Source: Mesorhizobium sp. M1D.F.Ca.ET.043.01.1.1 (GTDB taxonomy: Bacteria > Pseudomonadota > Alphaproteobacteria > Rhizobiales > Rhizobiaceae). From it: 64,000 nucleotides of DNA. The notes below the pieces were generated by a model. It did not search any database and had not been told where the DNA came from. It was given only the letters and a program-made list of their open reading frames with translations. The translations under genes were made by a program, and so were the position numbers. Shown here piece by piece: positions 1 to 8,007 of the stretch (positions are counted from its first letter, which is position 1; each line of letters opens with the position of its first letter). The DNA is taken from the NCBI RefSeq assembly GCF_003952385.1, contig NZ_CP034444.1:4402001-4466000 (forward strand). The letters are read 5' to 3'.

Positions 1-61
1 GGTATTTGGGTCTCTGTCATTTAAAAAAGACATGACCGGGTGATGCATTGCCGTGAACGGC

Positions 62-86
62 GGAACCTCGGTGCGCGTGGAGCGTT
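62..86 (+). promoter_or_regulatory. EcfG-type general stress promoter
   Basis: GGAAC at 62-66 and CGTT at 83-86 are separated by exactly 16 bases, which matches the alphaproteobacterial EcfG/RpoE2 consensus. It lies 44 bases upstream of the Crp/Fnr start at 130. This also argues against the earlier in-frame ATG at 40, which would lie upstream of the promoter. Confidence 0.75.
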
Positions 87-129
87 TCCATTCGCCCGAT
101 CGGGGGAGGGATTTCGAAGAGGGGTCGAA

Positions 130-891
130 ATGTCCGGCCAGAGCGCACCTTCCGTTTCCAGCCGCCAATACCCTTGCGAGAAATGTCCGCTGCGGCCGCT
201 GCCGGCTTTTCGCGAGTTCGAAAGCCAGGAGCTGTCATTCATCAGCGGCTTCAAGAAGGGAGAGCTCGCGGTCGACAAGGGCGCGACGGTGCTGGTCGAA
301 GGCAGCCACAGCGCTCATCTCTACACCGTGCTCTCGGGCTGGGCATTCCGCTACAAGCTGCTGCCCGACGGGCGGCGGCAAATCCTCAACTATTCCATGC
401 CGGGCGATCTCATCGGCCTGCAGGGCAGCCTGATGGGCGAGATGCAGCATTCCGTCGAGGCCTTGTCGCCGATGCTGCTGTGTGTCTTCGAGCGCGACCA
501 GTTGCACGAGCTCTACCGCAACTACCCGGGCCTGGCCTATGACATCACCTGGATGGCATCGCGCGAGGAACGCATGCTCGATGAAAACCTGCTGAGCATC
601 GGCCGGCGCTCGGCGCTGGAGCGCACGGCCTATCTCGTCGCCTTCATCTCCAGCCGCGCCCGGGGCGCAAGCCTGGAAAGCAAGAAGCCGATGCAGATCC
701 CGATCACGCAACAGCATATCGCCGATACGCTCGGCCTTTCGCTGGTGCACACCAACAAGACGATCCGCAAGCTGATCGACCGCAAGCTGATTGCGTGGCG
801 CGACGGCGGTTGCGAGATCATCGACCAAGAAGGGTTGAAGGACCTCGCCGGTTGGGAAGGCCTGGGTGAGGAGCGCAGGCCGCTGATCTGA
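130..891 (+). CDS. Crp/Fnr family transcriptional regulator
   Basis: This encodes a 253-aa cytoplasmic DNA-binding regulator. Residues about 35-145 form the cyclic-nucleotide-binding-like beta barrel. Residues about 191-220 form the C-terminal helix-turn-helix (QQHIADTLGLSLVHTNKTIR), typical of the family. An N-terminal CEKC pair (Cys16, Cys19) recalls Fnr-like proteins, but a full four-cysteine iron-sulfur set is not seen, so oxygen sensing is not claimed. An ATG at 40 would extend the frame by 30 residues. The start at 130 is preferred because the family normally begins just before the CxxC and because the stress promoter at 62-86 lies between the two. The ligand is unknown. Its promoter places it in the EcfG regulon with the following genes. 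Confidence 0.85.
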   Translation: MSGQSAPSVSSRQYPCEKCPLRPLPAFREFESQELSFISGFKKGELAVDKGATVLVEGSHSAHLYTVLSGWAFRYKLLPDGRRQILNYSMPGDLIGLQGSLMGEMQHSVEALSPMLLCVFERDQLHELYRNYPGLAYDITWMASREERMLDENLLSIGRRSALERTAYLVAFISSRARGASLESKKPMQIPITQQHIADTLGLSLVHTNKTIRKLIDRKLIAWRDGGCEIIDQEGLKDLAGWEGLGEERRPLI

Positions 892-912
892 AGGATCCGG
901 ACTGCTAGGAAC

Positions 913-937
913 GGAACCCTGGTCTCAACCGGGCGTT
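913..937 (+). promoter_or_regulatory. EcfG-type general stress promoter
   Basis: GGAAC at 913-917 and CGTT at 934-937 have a 16-base spacer. The DUF883-type gene starts 31 bases downstream of the -10 element, with an AAGGAG ribosome binding site in between. It probably drives both 968-1294 and 1302-1766. Confidence 0.75.
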
Positions 938-967
938 GGAAGCGAAGCGAACTTAAGGAGTTAAGCA

Positions 968-1294
968 ATGGCGACCGCCTCAGGCAGATCCGCAACGGAT
1001 GCTCCCTCCAACACCGACCTCGAAGCCGACATCCGGCAGTTGAAGGCCGACATCGAAGAGCTCACCAGGCAATTGGCCAAGACCAGGGACGACGGCTACG
1101 GCGCGGCGCGGCGAGCGGCCACCGAGGGCGTCGAGCAGTTGCGCGCGCAAGGCGAGGCAGCGTTCGAAAGCGTGCGCGGAAGCGCCCAGGACCTGGAAGC
1201 GCAGTTGATAGCCAGCGTCCGCGAAAAGCCGGTGACATCGCTGGCGATCGCCGCGGGAGTGGGCTTCCTGTTCGCGCTGCTCTCGCGCCGCTAG
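968..1294 (+). CDS. DUF883/ElaB-YqjD-like membrane-anchored stress protein
   Basis: The 108-aa product has a long charged amphipathic, coiled-coil-prone region (residues about 18-85, rich in Glu, Lys, Arg and Ala). A single C-terminal membrane segment (about 88-105) follows and ends in two arginines. This is the architecture of ElaB/YqjD proteins, inner-membrane-anchored stationary-phase proteins that in E. coli associate with ribosomes. A strong AAGGAG site precedes the ATG. The next gene starts 7 bases after its stop and encodes a holin-like membrane protein, as in the yqjD-yqjE pair. The EcfG-type promoter upstream fits a stationary-phase or stress role. The ribosome link is known for homologues and is only inferred here. 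Confidence 0.75.
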   Translation: MATASGRSATDAPSNTDLEADIRQLKADIEELTRQLAKTRDDGYGAARRAATEGVEQLRAQGEAAFESVRGSAQDLEAQLIASVREKPVTSLAIAAGVGFLFALLSRR

Positions 1295-1301
1295 CCCGCA
1301 T

Positions 1302-1766
1302 ATGGGGACGCTGGCTTCGCTGATCTCGGCCCTTGCTTCCGGCGAGGCCACGGCCGTTTTGCAAAGAGCGCGCGTGACGGCAATCCTCTACGGGCTTGCC
1401 GGCATTTTCGTCCTGTGCGGCGTCGGCTTCCTGGTCGGCGCCGCCTACATCTGGTTTGCCGCGCGCTACGGCGCGCTGGCGACTTCCCTGGGCTTTGGCG
1501 TAGGGTTCCTGGTGTTCGCGGCGCTCATTCTGGTGATCCACAAGCTGACCGCCGGCATGCGGGCGCGGCGACGCGCGCGAAGGCGAAAGGCCGACATGAC
1601 GGCTATCGGCATTACCGCGGCGCTCGCGCTTCTTCCGGCGCTGGCCAAGAGCAGGGGTGGCCTGGGCGCGCTTCTCGCGCCCGCGATCGCGCTCGCCGCC
1701 TACGCCATCTACCGTGAGAATGTGAAGCCCGGGCCCGGCGATCCGGATTCCGGCAATGGATCTTAA
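1302..1766 (+). CDS. phage-holin-superfamily (YqjE-like) membrane protein
   Basis: The 154-aa protein has two long hydrophobic segments at about residues 27-50 and 58-80, then an Arg-rich patch (about 86-96) and a further hydrophobic C-terminal stretch. The layout matches the holin superfamily III/YqjE proteins that sit beside DUF883 genes. The name reflects family membership, and nothing here suggests a lytic phage. It follows the DUF883 gene by 7 bases and is presumably co-transcribed from the stress promoter at 913. Function unknown; envelope stress is the likely context. Confidence 0.65.
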   Translation: MGTLASLISALASGEATAVLQRARVTAILYGLAGIFVLCGVGFLVGAAYIWFAARYGALATSLGFGVGFLVFAALILVIHKLTAGMRARRRARRRKADMTAIGITAALALLPALAKSRGGLGALLAPAIALAAYAIYRENVKPGPGDPDSGNGS

Positions 1767-1810
1767 GCGGCTCAGCGTCAGGCAGGAACGCTGGACCGCT
1801 TCAGCTTTCG

Positions 1811-3352
1811 TCACTTCAACAGCGGCTCGAGCGGCATCGCTATCTCGGCAAAGACGCCGCCGGGACGATATTCGTGGGTTACCTCGCTGTCGATGACCTT
1901 GGCCAGGCTGCGCCGGATCAGGATGGAGCCGAAGCCGTGGCGATCGGGCGGCTCGACCTTGGGGCCGCAGGTCTCGCGCCAGGTCAGCACCAGCCGTCTC
2001 GCGCCCTTTCGACCCTGTGTTTTCCATTCCAGATCGACTTTTCCGGACGGAACCGAGAGCGATCCGTATCTCAGCGCGTTGCTGGCGAGCTCATGCAGGA
2101 TCAAGCCCAGCCCAACGGCCTGATCCGGCGAGAGCAGGAGATCGGGGCCGGAGATCCTTATGCGGGACCGGCCGCCGGCGTCGAAGGCCTTTGCCTCGAT
2201 CCTTGCCAGCTCGGCGATCCCGATGCCGCGCCATTCGCGGTCCGAGAGCAAACCGTGGGCGGCGCCAAGCGCTTGCAGCCTGGCGCTGAAGGCTTCGAGA
2301 AACTCGCTCGGCTGGTGGGCATGGCGCACGGTCTGCGTCGCCAGGGCCTGGACCGTCGCCAGCGTGTTCTTGACGCGATGGTTCAGCTCGCGAAGCAACA
2401 GGCGCTGGCGCTCGTCGCCGAGCTTGCGCTCGGTGATGTCGTAGTTGACGCCGAAGATAAGCGTCGGCCTGCCGTCGCTGTCGCGCTCGACGACGCGTCC
2501 GCGCGTCGCGATCCAGCGGACCGGATGAAGCCCCTTGACGCGATATTCGCCAAAATAGTCGTCGCTGCCGCTCAGCGCGTCGCGGAAGCGTGTCTCGGTC
2601 TGATAGACGTCGCGGGGATCGATGGCGCGCAGGATGTCCTTTGCCTTGAGCCGGTTGGACGGCGGCAGGTTGAAAAGCTCCGCCAAAAGCGCGCCGCAGT
2701 CGATCATGTCGGTGCGGATGTCCCAGGCCCAGCTCGCCAGCGAGGCGGCGTCGAGCGCGATCGCGCGGCGCTTCTCCTCGCGTGCCAGCTCCGCCTGTGC
2801 GATGGCGCCGTTGCGCGTGGCGTCCTTGAGCACGAAGAGGCTGGCGGCAAGCTCGGCCAGCGTCTTCAACTGCGCGATCTTCTCGTCGGCCGGAAACGCC
2901 CTCGGCTTCCGGTCGAGCACGCAAAGCGTGCCGACCCTGACGCCGGCAACGATCACCGGCGCGCCGGCGTAGAAACGGATATGCTCTCTGCCGGTGACCA
3001 GCGGATTGCCGGCAAAGCGCGGATCGAGCGTGGCGTCGGTGACCACCATGGGATCGTCGCCGGCGGCAATGGCATGGGCGCAGAACGAGATGGCGGTCGG
3101 CGCCTGCCTCTCGTCGAAGCCCAGCCGCGACTTGAACCACTGGCGATCAGTGTCGACCAGCGTCACCAGCGCGACCGGCGTTTCGAGTATCGCGGCGGCG
3201 AGACCGCCGATGCGGTCAAAGTCGGGATCGCCGGCCGTGTCCACGGCCCTGAGGCCGCGGAGCACGGCAAGCCGGCCCGCATCCTCGACGAAGCGGCTGA
3301 CATCGGCCGGCAAGCTGGCTGCCTTGCTACCCACCAATCCCCCATGCGCCAC
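1811..3352 (-). CDS. GAF-PAS sensor histidine kinase, HWE family
   Basis: The 513-aa kinase is apparently soluble, as no membrane segment is seen. A GAF domain spans about residues 25-175 and a PAS domain with PAC tail about 200-310. The phosphoacceptor His325 lies in RELNHRVKNTLATVQ, the signature of HWE/HisKA_2 kinases. An N-box (HELASNALRYGS, about 420-432) and the Trp-x-Glu of the family (LTWRE, about 460) follow. HWE kinases in alphaproteobacteria often feed PhyR and control the EcfG stress response. The placement among EcfG-type promoters makes that an attractive role, but no phyR, nepR or ecfG is in the window. No receiver gene is adjacent, so the partner is unknown. Confidence 0.85.
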   Translation of the reverse strand: MAHGGLVGSKAASLPADVSRFVEDAGRLAVLRGLRAVDTAGDPDFDRIGGLAAAILETPVALVTLVDTDRQWFKSRLGFDERQAPTAISFCAHAIAAGDDPMVVTDATLDPRFAGNPLVTGREHIRFYAGAPVIVAGVRVGTLCVLDRKPRAFPADEKIAQLKTLAELAASLFVLKDATRNGAIAQAELAREEKRRAIALDAASLASWAWDIRTDMIDCGALLAELFNLPPSNRLKAKDILRAIDPRDVYQTETRFRDALSGSDDYFGEYRVKGLHPVRWIATRGRVVERDSDGRPTLIFGVNYDITERKLGDERQRLLLRELNHRVKNTLATVQALATQTVRHAHQPSEFLEAFSARLQALGAAHGLLSDREWRGIGIAELARIEAKAFDAGGRSRIRISGPDLLLSPDQAVGLGLILHELASNALRYGSLSVPSGKVDLEWKTQGRKGARRLVLTWRETCGPKVEPPDRHGFGSILIRRSLAKVIDSEVTHEYRPGGVFAEIAMPLEPLLK

Positions 3353-3403
3353 GCCCCGCTACAAGCGGCGGCCCGATCGCTGCCGAACCTCGCCCGCGGT
3401 TTC

Positions 3404-3428
3404 GGAACCTTCGCTGAAAGGACCCGTT
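3404..3428 (+). promoter_or_regulatory. EcfG-type general stress promoter
   Basis: GGAAC at 3404-3408 and CGTT at 3425-3428 are 16 bases apart. The small membrane protein gene starts at 3474, 45 bases downstream. The site lies in the divergent gap between that gene and the HWE kinase. Confidence 0.75.
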
Positions 3429-3473
3429 ACCCGACCATGCCGCGCCCGCCGCCACGCAACATGGAGGCCAATA

Positions 3474-3677
3474 ATGACCAAGATCGTTCCTGAAGACAAA
3501 GCCCGCCAGGGGCACTGGGGCTGGCATGCGCTGAGAATCCTCGTCGCCGGGCTTTTGCTGGCCTTTATCGCCTGGGCGGCCGTCGAGATCTATGGCGAGG
3601 TGATCAAGAGCCCGACGAGCGACCAGAGCGTGCCTGAGGCGCCGGCTGCCGGGCAGAAATCCCCGCAAGGCGGCTGA
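3474..3677 (+). CDS. small single-pass membrane protein (67 aa)
   Basis: The 67-residue product begins MTKIVPEDKARQGHWGWH, then has one hydrophobic segment (about residues 20-40, ILVAGLLLAFIAWAAVEIYG). A short Pro/Ala/Gln-rich tail follows. GGAGG lies 7 bases upstream of the ATG. I recognise no named domain. Gly-Trp-rich N-termini before one helix are common in small rhizobial stress membrane proteins. An exact EcfG-type promoter precedes it. Its frame stays open far upstream, but that extension would run through the promoter and is rejected. Confidence 0.65.
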   Translation: MTKIVPEDKARQGHWGWHALRILVAGLLLAFIAWAAVEIYGEVIKSPTSDQSVPEAPAAGQKSPQGG

Positions 3678-3685
3678 TCGCATCA

Positions 3686-4627
3686 TCATGCCGCCTTGGC
3701 CTGCGTATTGCTTGCCGGAACCAGCACGTTCAGGGCGCGGGGATGAATTTCGATCACCGTCTCGCGTTCCAGCCTGACCAGCTCTCCATCCATGACCGCG
3801 CTGAATTTCCTCGTCGGTGAATGGATCCTGAGAACGGCCTTGTCGGCCTGATGGATCTCGACATGCTCGCTGTCGCGCCATCGGCCGCGCAGCATGTCGA
3901 GGAGCAGCTTCGCCAGGTGGTGACGTCTACGCGCGACGCTGACATAGATGCCCAGCACGCCACCCGCCGGATTGTCCGCGTAAGGCAGATGGCCTTCGCC
4001 GAACAGATTGTTGCTGATGCCGATGCCGGTCGTGCGGGTGACGATCTCGGCGTTGCCGATGCTCAAGGTGACCTTGAGGGTACGCGGGTTCTTGATCGTT
4101 GCCCATGCCGCGCGAACGGAAGCCCGCATCTTTCCCAGCCGCGAACCGAAATCCATATTCGCCCGAAGCTGCACCATCCTGGCATGCATGCCGATCGAAA
4201 ACTGATGCACGAATGGCTGGCCGTTGGCGCTTGCCATGTCGACGGCCATCACCTCGCCCCCGGCGAAGGATTTCAGCGCCGCATCCAGCGTCTGCGGGAT
4301 GCCGAGCCCGCGCGCAAAGAGATTCATCGTGCCCGCCGGCAATATGGCCAGGGCCTTTTTCTTGTTCATGAGAAGGGACGCCGCCGTCGAAATCGTGCCG
4401 TCACCGCCTCCAGCGATCACGACGTCGATGTTCCGCTTCGCTATGGCCGTTTCCAATGCCGTGGCGACTTCGCGGCCGGCAACGATGTCGACCTCAACCG
4501 AATGGCCTGCCGCTTCCAGCGTCTGGCGCAGACGATCGGCAAAGGCTGAGATGTCGATCGTGCGCAGCGTGCCGCCGTCCTGGTTCAGCACCGCCGCAAA
4601 ACGCATGCCCCGCTCCGTTCCTTGCAA
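3686..4627 (-). CDS. diacylglycerol/lipid kinase family protein (YegS/DgkA-like)
   Basis: The 313-aa cytoplasmic or membrane-associated kinase carries the DAGK catalytic signature GGGDGT (about residues 73-78) followed by LPAGTMNLFARGLGIP, the nucleotide-binding loop of the family. The C-terminal half is the beta-rich lipid-substrate domain, ending in a MDGEL motif near the terminus. Homologues phosphorylate diacylglycerol, sphingoid bases or phosphatidylglycerol; the substrate here cannot be told. Either the ATG at 4627 or the one at 4606 (MRFAAVLN) could be the start. It has its own minus-strand EcfG-type promoter at 4663-4688, which suggests membrane lipid remodelling in the stress response. 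Confidence 0.8.
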   Translation of the reverse strand: MQGTERGMRFAAVLNQDGGTLRTIDISAFADRLRQTLEAAGHSVEVDIVAGREVATALETAIAKRNIDVVIAGGGDGTISTAASLLMNKKKALAILPAGTMNLFARGLGIPQTLDAALKSFAGGEVMAVDMASANGQPFVHQFSIGMHARMVQLRANMDFGSRLGKMRASVRAAWATIKNPRTLKVTLSIGNAEIVTRTTGIGISNNLFGEGHLPYADNPAGGVLGIYVSVARRRHHLAKLLLDMLRGRWRDSEHVEIHQADKAVLRIHSPTRKFSAVMDGELVRLERETVIEIHPRALNVLVPASNTQAKAA

Positions 4628-4662
4628 TCCCTTGGCTGAATGACCCCTCAGCCGCAGGCTGA

Positions 4663-4688
4663 AACGAAAACCGCCGACGAAAGGTTCC
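4663..4688 (-). promoter_or_regulatory. EcfG-type general stress promoter (minus strand)
   Basis: On the plus strand AACG (4663-4666) and GTTCC (4684-4688) are 17 bases apart. Read on the minus strand this is GGAAC-N17-CGTT, pointing at the lipid kinase whose start is 36 bases downstream. It sits 45 bases from the oppositely directed promoter at 4733. Confidence 0.7.
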
Positions 4689-4732
4689 TTGCCGGCCAGG
4701 AAACCCGGCAGGCCAGTGCCAGCCGCTGTTTT

Positions 4733-4757
4733 GGAACAAGCCTCCGCTCACGACGTT
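4733..4757 (+). promoter_or_regulatory. EcfG-type general stress promoter
   Basis: GGAAC at 4733-4737 and CGTT at 4754-4757 have a 16-base spacer. The PRC-barrel gene starts at 4847 after an AGGAGGA ribosome binding site, giving a leader of about 80 bases. Confidence 0.75.
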
Positions 4758-4846
4758 GTGAAATCGTGGAACAGTGCCGCATCGGGCCGGCGTAGCCAAA
4801 GGCCCGCAGTGCGGCGTGCACCAACCAGGCACGAGGAGGAACTATC

Positions 4847-6163
4847 ATGATCCGCACCCTTTTTGCGACGACCGCGCTTGCAACGCTGGTTGCAACCGGG
4901 GCCTTCGCCCAGACGGCAACGCCGGCACAGCCGCCTGCCGCCGAAAACCCCGCGCCAGTGATCCGCGCGGATGGCGCCCTGATGACCAACATCATCGGCG
5001 AATCCGTCTATAACGGCACCGGCAAAGACGCCCAGGATATCGGCAAGGTCGACGATGTCGTCTTCGACGCAAGCGGCAAGGCCAAGTCCGCAATCATCGG
5101 CGTCGGCGGTTTTCTTGGCGTCGGCACGAAGGACGTTGCCTTTGACTATAGCAAGCTCGAGTGGGCCGAGAAGAACGGTGACCGTTGGCTGGTGGCCAAG
5201 ACGACTAAGGACGAGCTGAATGCCCAGCCTGCGTTCGACCGCAAGCCATACGATCCGGCCCCGGCGCAATCGGCAGATGCTACCCAGCCTGCAACCACTG
5301 GAACGGCGCAGGCGCCCGCCCAGCCGGCTGAACCGGTGAAGAAGGCGGACGGCAATCTCGCCACCAACATCATGGGCGAGTCTGTCTACAATGGCACCGC
5401 CGATGACGCCCAAAAGATCGGCGATGTGAACGACATCGTGCTTGCCAAGGATGGCAAGGCCGAGTCGCTCGTCATCGGCGTCGGCGGCTTTCTAGGCATC
5501 GGTGAAAAGAGCGTCACCTATGACTTCGCCAAGGCAAAATGGGCGGAAAAGAACGGCGACCGCTGGCTGGTGGCCGAGACCACCAAGGAGCAGCTGCAGG
5601 CGCAACCGGACTTCAACCGCAAGGCTTACGATCCGGCGCCGGCCTCGACAAGCACTGCTGCGTCGAACGAGACGCCACCTACCACAACGCCCGCTGTGGC
5701 GTCGTCCGACACCACGGCCGGCAAGGAGGCTAAGCCAGCCCAAACTGCGCAGGCGACCACCGAGACCAAGCCTGCGGATTCCGGCACGTCAGCCACCGAC
5801 ACGACGCAGACAGCTTCGATCGACAAATCGACGCTGACCGAAATGCCGATGGACAATATCCGGGGCGACGATCTGAAGGGCGCCACCGTCTATGGCGCCA
5901 ACGACGCCAAGATCGGCACAATCGGCGATGTCGTGCTGAAGGACAACAAGCCGGACGCCGTGATCGTCGACGTTGGCGGCTTCCTCGGCATCGGCGCCAA
6001 GGAAGTGGCGGTCGGCATGGATAAGCTCAAATTCATGACCGACAAGGACGGCAAGAAATATCTCTACACCAACTTCACCAAGGAAGAGCTGCAGGCGCAG
6101 GCGGCCTATGACAAAGGCACCTATGCCGAGAAGCGCGACCAGCAGCGGATGATTCTGAAGTAA
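4847..6163 (+). CDS. exported triple PRC-barrel domain protein
   Basis: The 438-aa protein has an N-terminal signal peptide (about 22 residues, cleavage after GAFA). Three PRC-barrel repeats follow at about residues 45-125, 165-245 and 330-420. Each carries the phrase VIxVGGFLGxGxK and ends in a W/L-x-x-KxxxFTKEELxAQ-type stretch. Linkers rich in Pro, Ala, Thr and Gln separate them. PRC barrels occur in photosynthetic reaction centres, RimM and many rhizobial envelope proteins, and they mediate protein interactions. The three repeats look like internal duplications within one gene. The promoter at 4733 puts it in the general stress set. A periplasmic or surface role is likely; the binding partner is unknown. 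Confidence 0.85.
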   Translation: MIRTLFATTALATLVATGAFAQTATPAQPPAAENPAPVIRADGALMTNIIGESVYNGTGKDAQDIGKVDDVVFDASGKAKSAIIGVGGFLGVGTKDVAFDYSKLEWAEKNGDRWLVAKTTKDELNAQPAFDRKPYDPAPAQSADATQPATTGTAQAPAQPAEPVKKADGNLATNIMGESVYNGTADDAQKIGDVNDIVLAKDGKAESLVIGVGGFLGIGEKSVTYDFAKAKWAEKNGDRWLVAETTKEQLQAQPDFNRKAYDPAPASTSTAASNETPPTTTPAVASSDTTAGKEAKPAQTAQATTETKPADSGTSATDTTQTASIDKSTLTEMPMDNIRGDDLKGATVYGANDAKIGTIGDVVLKDNKPDAVIVDVGGFLGIGAKEVAVGMDKLKFMTDKDGKKYLYTNFTKEELQAQAAYDKGTYAEKRDQQRMILK

Positions 6164-6170
6164 GGGAGTA

Positions 6171-6243
6171 GGGCAGTAGGGCAGTAGGGCAGTAGGAGAC
6201 ACCGTCTCGACATACTGCCCTATTGCCTTACTGCCCTACTGCC
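6171..6243. terminator. bidirectional hairpin built from a GGGCAGTA tandem repeat
   Basis: Three tandem copies of GGGCAGTA (6171-6194) face inverted copies (TACTGCCC and variants, 6213-6243) across a loop of about 17 bases. The result is a long imperfect stem between the convergent PRC-barrel and hydrolase genes. The right arm also encodes the last residues of the hydrolase (stop at 6228-6230). Most likely it terminates or stabilises both transcripts. There is no clear T-run, so an intrinsic terminator is not certain. Confidence 0.5.
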
Positions 6244-7790
6244 TTGGCCAGGTGGCCGACCACCCCATTCTCCGTCAGCTCCGCCAGCGCCAGTGACTGG
6301 TCGAGATGCCTGGCGCGCCAGGCGAGCAGCTTTTCGGCAAATTCCAGACGAACAGGCAGATAAGCGGGGTCATGCGCGACGTTTCTCAGTTCGCCGGGAT
6401 CCTTCGTGAGATCGAACAGCAGTGGCGGCAGGGCGCCGCCGAAATGGACATATTTGAAGTCGTCGGTGCGCAGGACAGCTAGGTTGCAGTCGCGCGAGCC
6501 GACGACGAAATGACGCTCGGCTTCGCCGTCGGCGATCGAGCGGAAATCGAATTCCCAATGCGCGGCCTCGCGCCAGTCGGTCGGCTGCTTGCCGTCGAGC
6601 CACGGCGCCAGCGATCTGCCGTCGAGATGTGGCTGCGGTGCGGCGCCGATCAGGTCGAGCAAAGTCGGAAAGATGTCGACGGCTTCGGTGAAGCGGTCAA
6701 CCGATGCGCCGGCAGTTGTTCCGCGGCCGGGATCGCGGATGATCAGCGGAATGTGGTAGCTGGCGTCGAAGAAGCCGCCTTTGCCGAGCATGAAATGGTC
6801 GCCCATCATCTCGGCGTGGTCGGAGGTGAGCACGATCACAGTGTCGTCCCAGCTGCCGGCCGCCTTCAGCGCTTCCCAGATGCGGCCGAGCTGCGCGTCG
6901 AGCTCGGAGATCATACCGTAATAGATCGCGCGGATGCGGCGGAAGTTTTCCTCGCTCCAGTCCGGCACCTTGCCCTCGATGCCGGGGACGAACTTGGTCC
7001 GCTTCTGCAGGCCCAGATCGTAGGCGAGATAGGGATGGCTTTCGGCCTCGGCCTGCCAGGTCGCCGCGCGCCGGAAAGCGGGACCGTCGGCCGGATCGTA
7101 CATGGCGTTGTAGGGCTCGGGCACGATGAACGGCGGGTGCGGGCTGATGAAGGAGATGTGCGCGAACCAGGGCGTACCCTGCTCGCCAAGCCAGCGAATG
7201 AATTCGCCGGCCAGGAAGGCGGTCGGCGTCTGGTCCTTCGAGTAGACGGGCGGCGCGTTGCTCACATCGCCTCCGGTCTTGCCTCGCTCGCCCGCCGGAC
7301 GATGGATGCCGGGGCTGCCGGCGCTGGCGTCGATGCCCTGCATTCTCAGCCAGGACAGCCATTGCTTCTGATGCTCGGGCAAGGACTGCCGGACGCTGAA
7401 GCCGGGCAGCACGCCTTCATAGCTCCTCAGGCGCGGATCGCCGGCTGCGAGCCGGCGAGGGTCAGGCGCCACATCGGTGTAGCCGAACAGCGTCGGGTCA
7501 TAACCCGCCGCGCGCGCCGAAAGCGCGATATTGCCGTGGCGGGCATCGAGCGGCGAGCCGTTGCGGCACACGCGGTTGTTCATCTGGTAGAGGCCGGTAT
7601 AGAGGCAGGCGCGGGCCGGCGAGCAGGGCGCCGCTCCGCCATAGTGGCGCCGGAAGAGCACGCCTTCGGCGGCAAGCGCGTCGGTGTTTGGCGTCCTGAC
7701 CACCGGATGGCCGGCGGCCGAAAGGCAATCGCCGCGCCACTGATCGCAAGTGATGAGAAGAACGTTCGGGCGGCTCACTCGGTTGTCCAA
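6228..7790 (-). CDS. alkaline phosphatase/sulfatase superfamily hydrolase, phosphonate monoester hydrolase-like
   Basis: The 520-aa cytoplasmic enzyme begins NVLLITCDQWRGD, where the Asp is a metal ligand. It has the CSPAR motif (about residues 56-60) whose Cys is normally converted to formylglycine. A second metal site is seen in LTSDHAEMMGDH (about 322-333). The C-terminal DFKYVHFGGALPPLLFDL region strongly resembles rhizobial phosphonate monoester hydrolases/phosphodiesterases as I remember them. These are promiscuous enzymes acting on phosphonate and phosphate diesters and sulfate monoesters. An arylsulfatase or choline-sulfatase name is possible, but the Gly-Tyr-Asp-Pro segment (RAAGYDP) and C-terminus favour PMH. 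It stands alone and is convergent with the PRC-barrel gene. Confidence 0.75.
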   Translation of the reverse strand: MDNRVSRPNVLLITCDQWRGDCLSAAGHPVVRTPNTDALAAEGVLFRRHYGGAAPCSPARACLYTGLYQMNNRVCRNGSPLDARHGNIALSARAAGYDPTLFGYTDVAPDPRRLAAGDPRLRSYEGVLPGFSVRQSLPEHQKQWLSWLRMQGIDASAGSPGIHRPAGERGKTGGDVSNAPPVYSKDQTPTAFLAGEFIRWLGEQGTPWFAHISFISPHPPFIVPEPYNAMYDPADGPAFRRAATWQAEAESHPYLAYDLGLQKRTKFVPGIEGKVPDWSEENFRRIRAIYYGMISELDAQLGRIWEALKAAGSWDDTVIVLTSDHAEMMGDHFMLGKGGFFDASYHIPLIIRDPGRGTTAGASVDRFTEAVDIFPTLLDLIGAAPQPHLDGRSLAPWLDGKQPTDWREAAHWEFDFRSIADGEAERHFVVGSRDCNLAVLRTDDFKYVHFGGALPPLLFDLTKDPGELRNVAHDPAYLPVRLEFAEKLLAWRARHLDQSLALAELTENGVVGHLAKAVGQ

Positions 7791-8007
7791 GGTCTTCTCC
7801 TCAAAACGGCGCGCCGCTCATGGAGCCGAAATTCCCGTTCATTGCAAGGAAGGCATCTTCCTCAATTTATGAACATGAACCATAGGTCCGTTCACTTTTA
7901 TGAGACAGTCCATTCTGTGTTTGCCTGCTTTGCCGACGGCGGGGCTATCCTCATATTGGCGTGGACAGCGGCGAGGGCCGCAGCAACGACAAGGAAGGAG
8001 CAGCATC

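Noticed and set aside
1302..1766. Holin-family annotation as a sign of a prophage
   Set aside because: No phage structural or lysis genes surround it. The DUF883 neighbour and stress promoter match the YqjD/YqjE-type chromosomal pair.
1874..3493. Plus-strand open frame of 539 codons opposite the HWE kinase
   Set aside because: The kinase on the minus strand has GAF, PAS and HWE motifs. The plus-strand frame shows none and passes through the stress promoter at 3404.
6228..7790. Naming the enzyme choline sulfatase
   Set aside because: The CSPAR site is common to the whole sulfatase superfamily. The C-terminal region looks more like phosphonate monoester hydrolases, and no betaine genes adjoin it.
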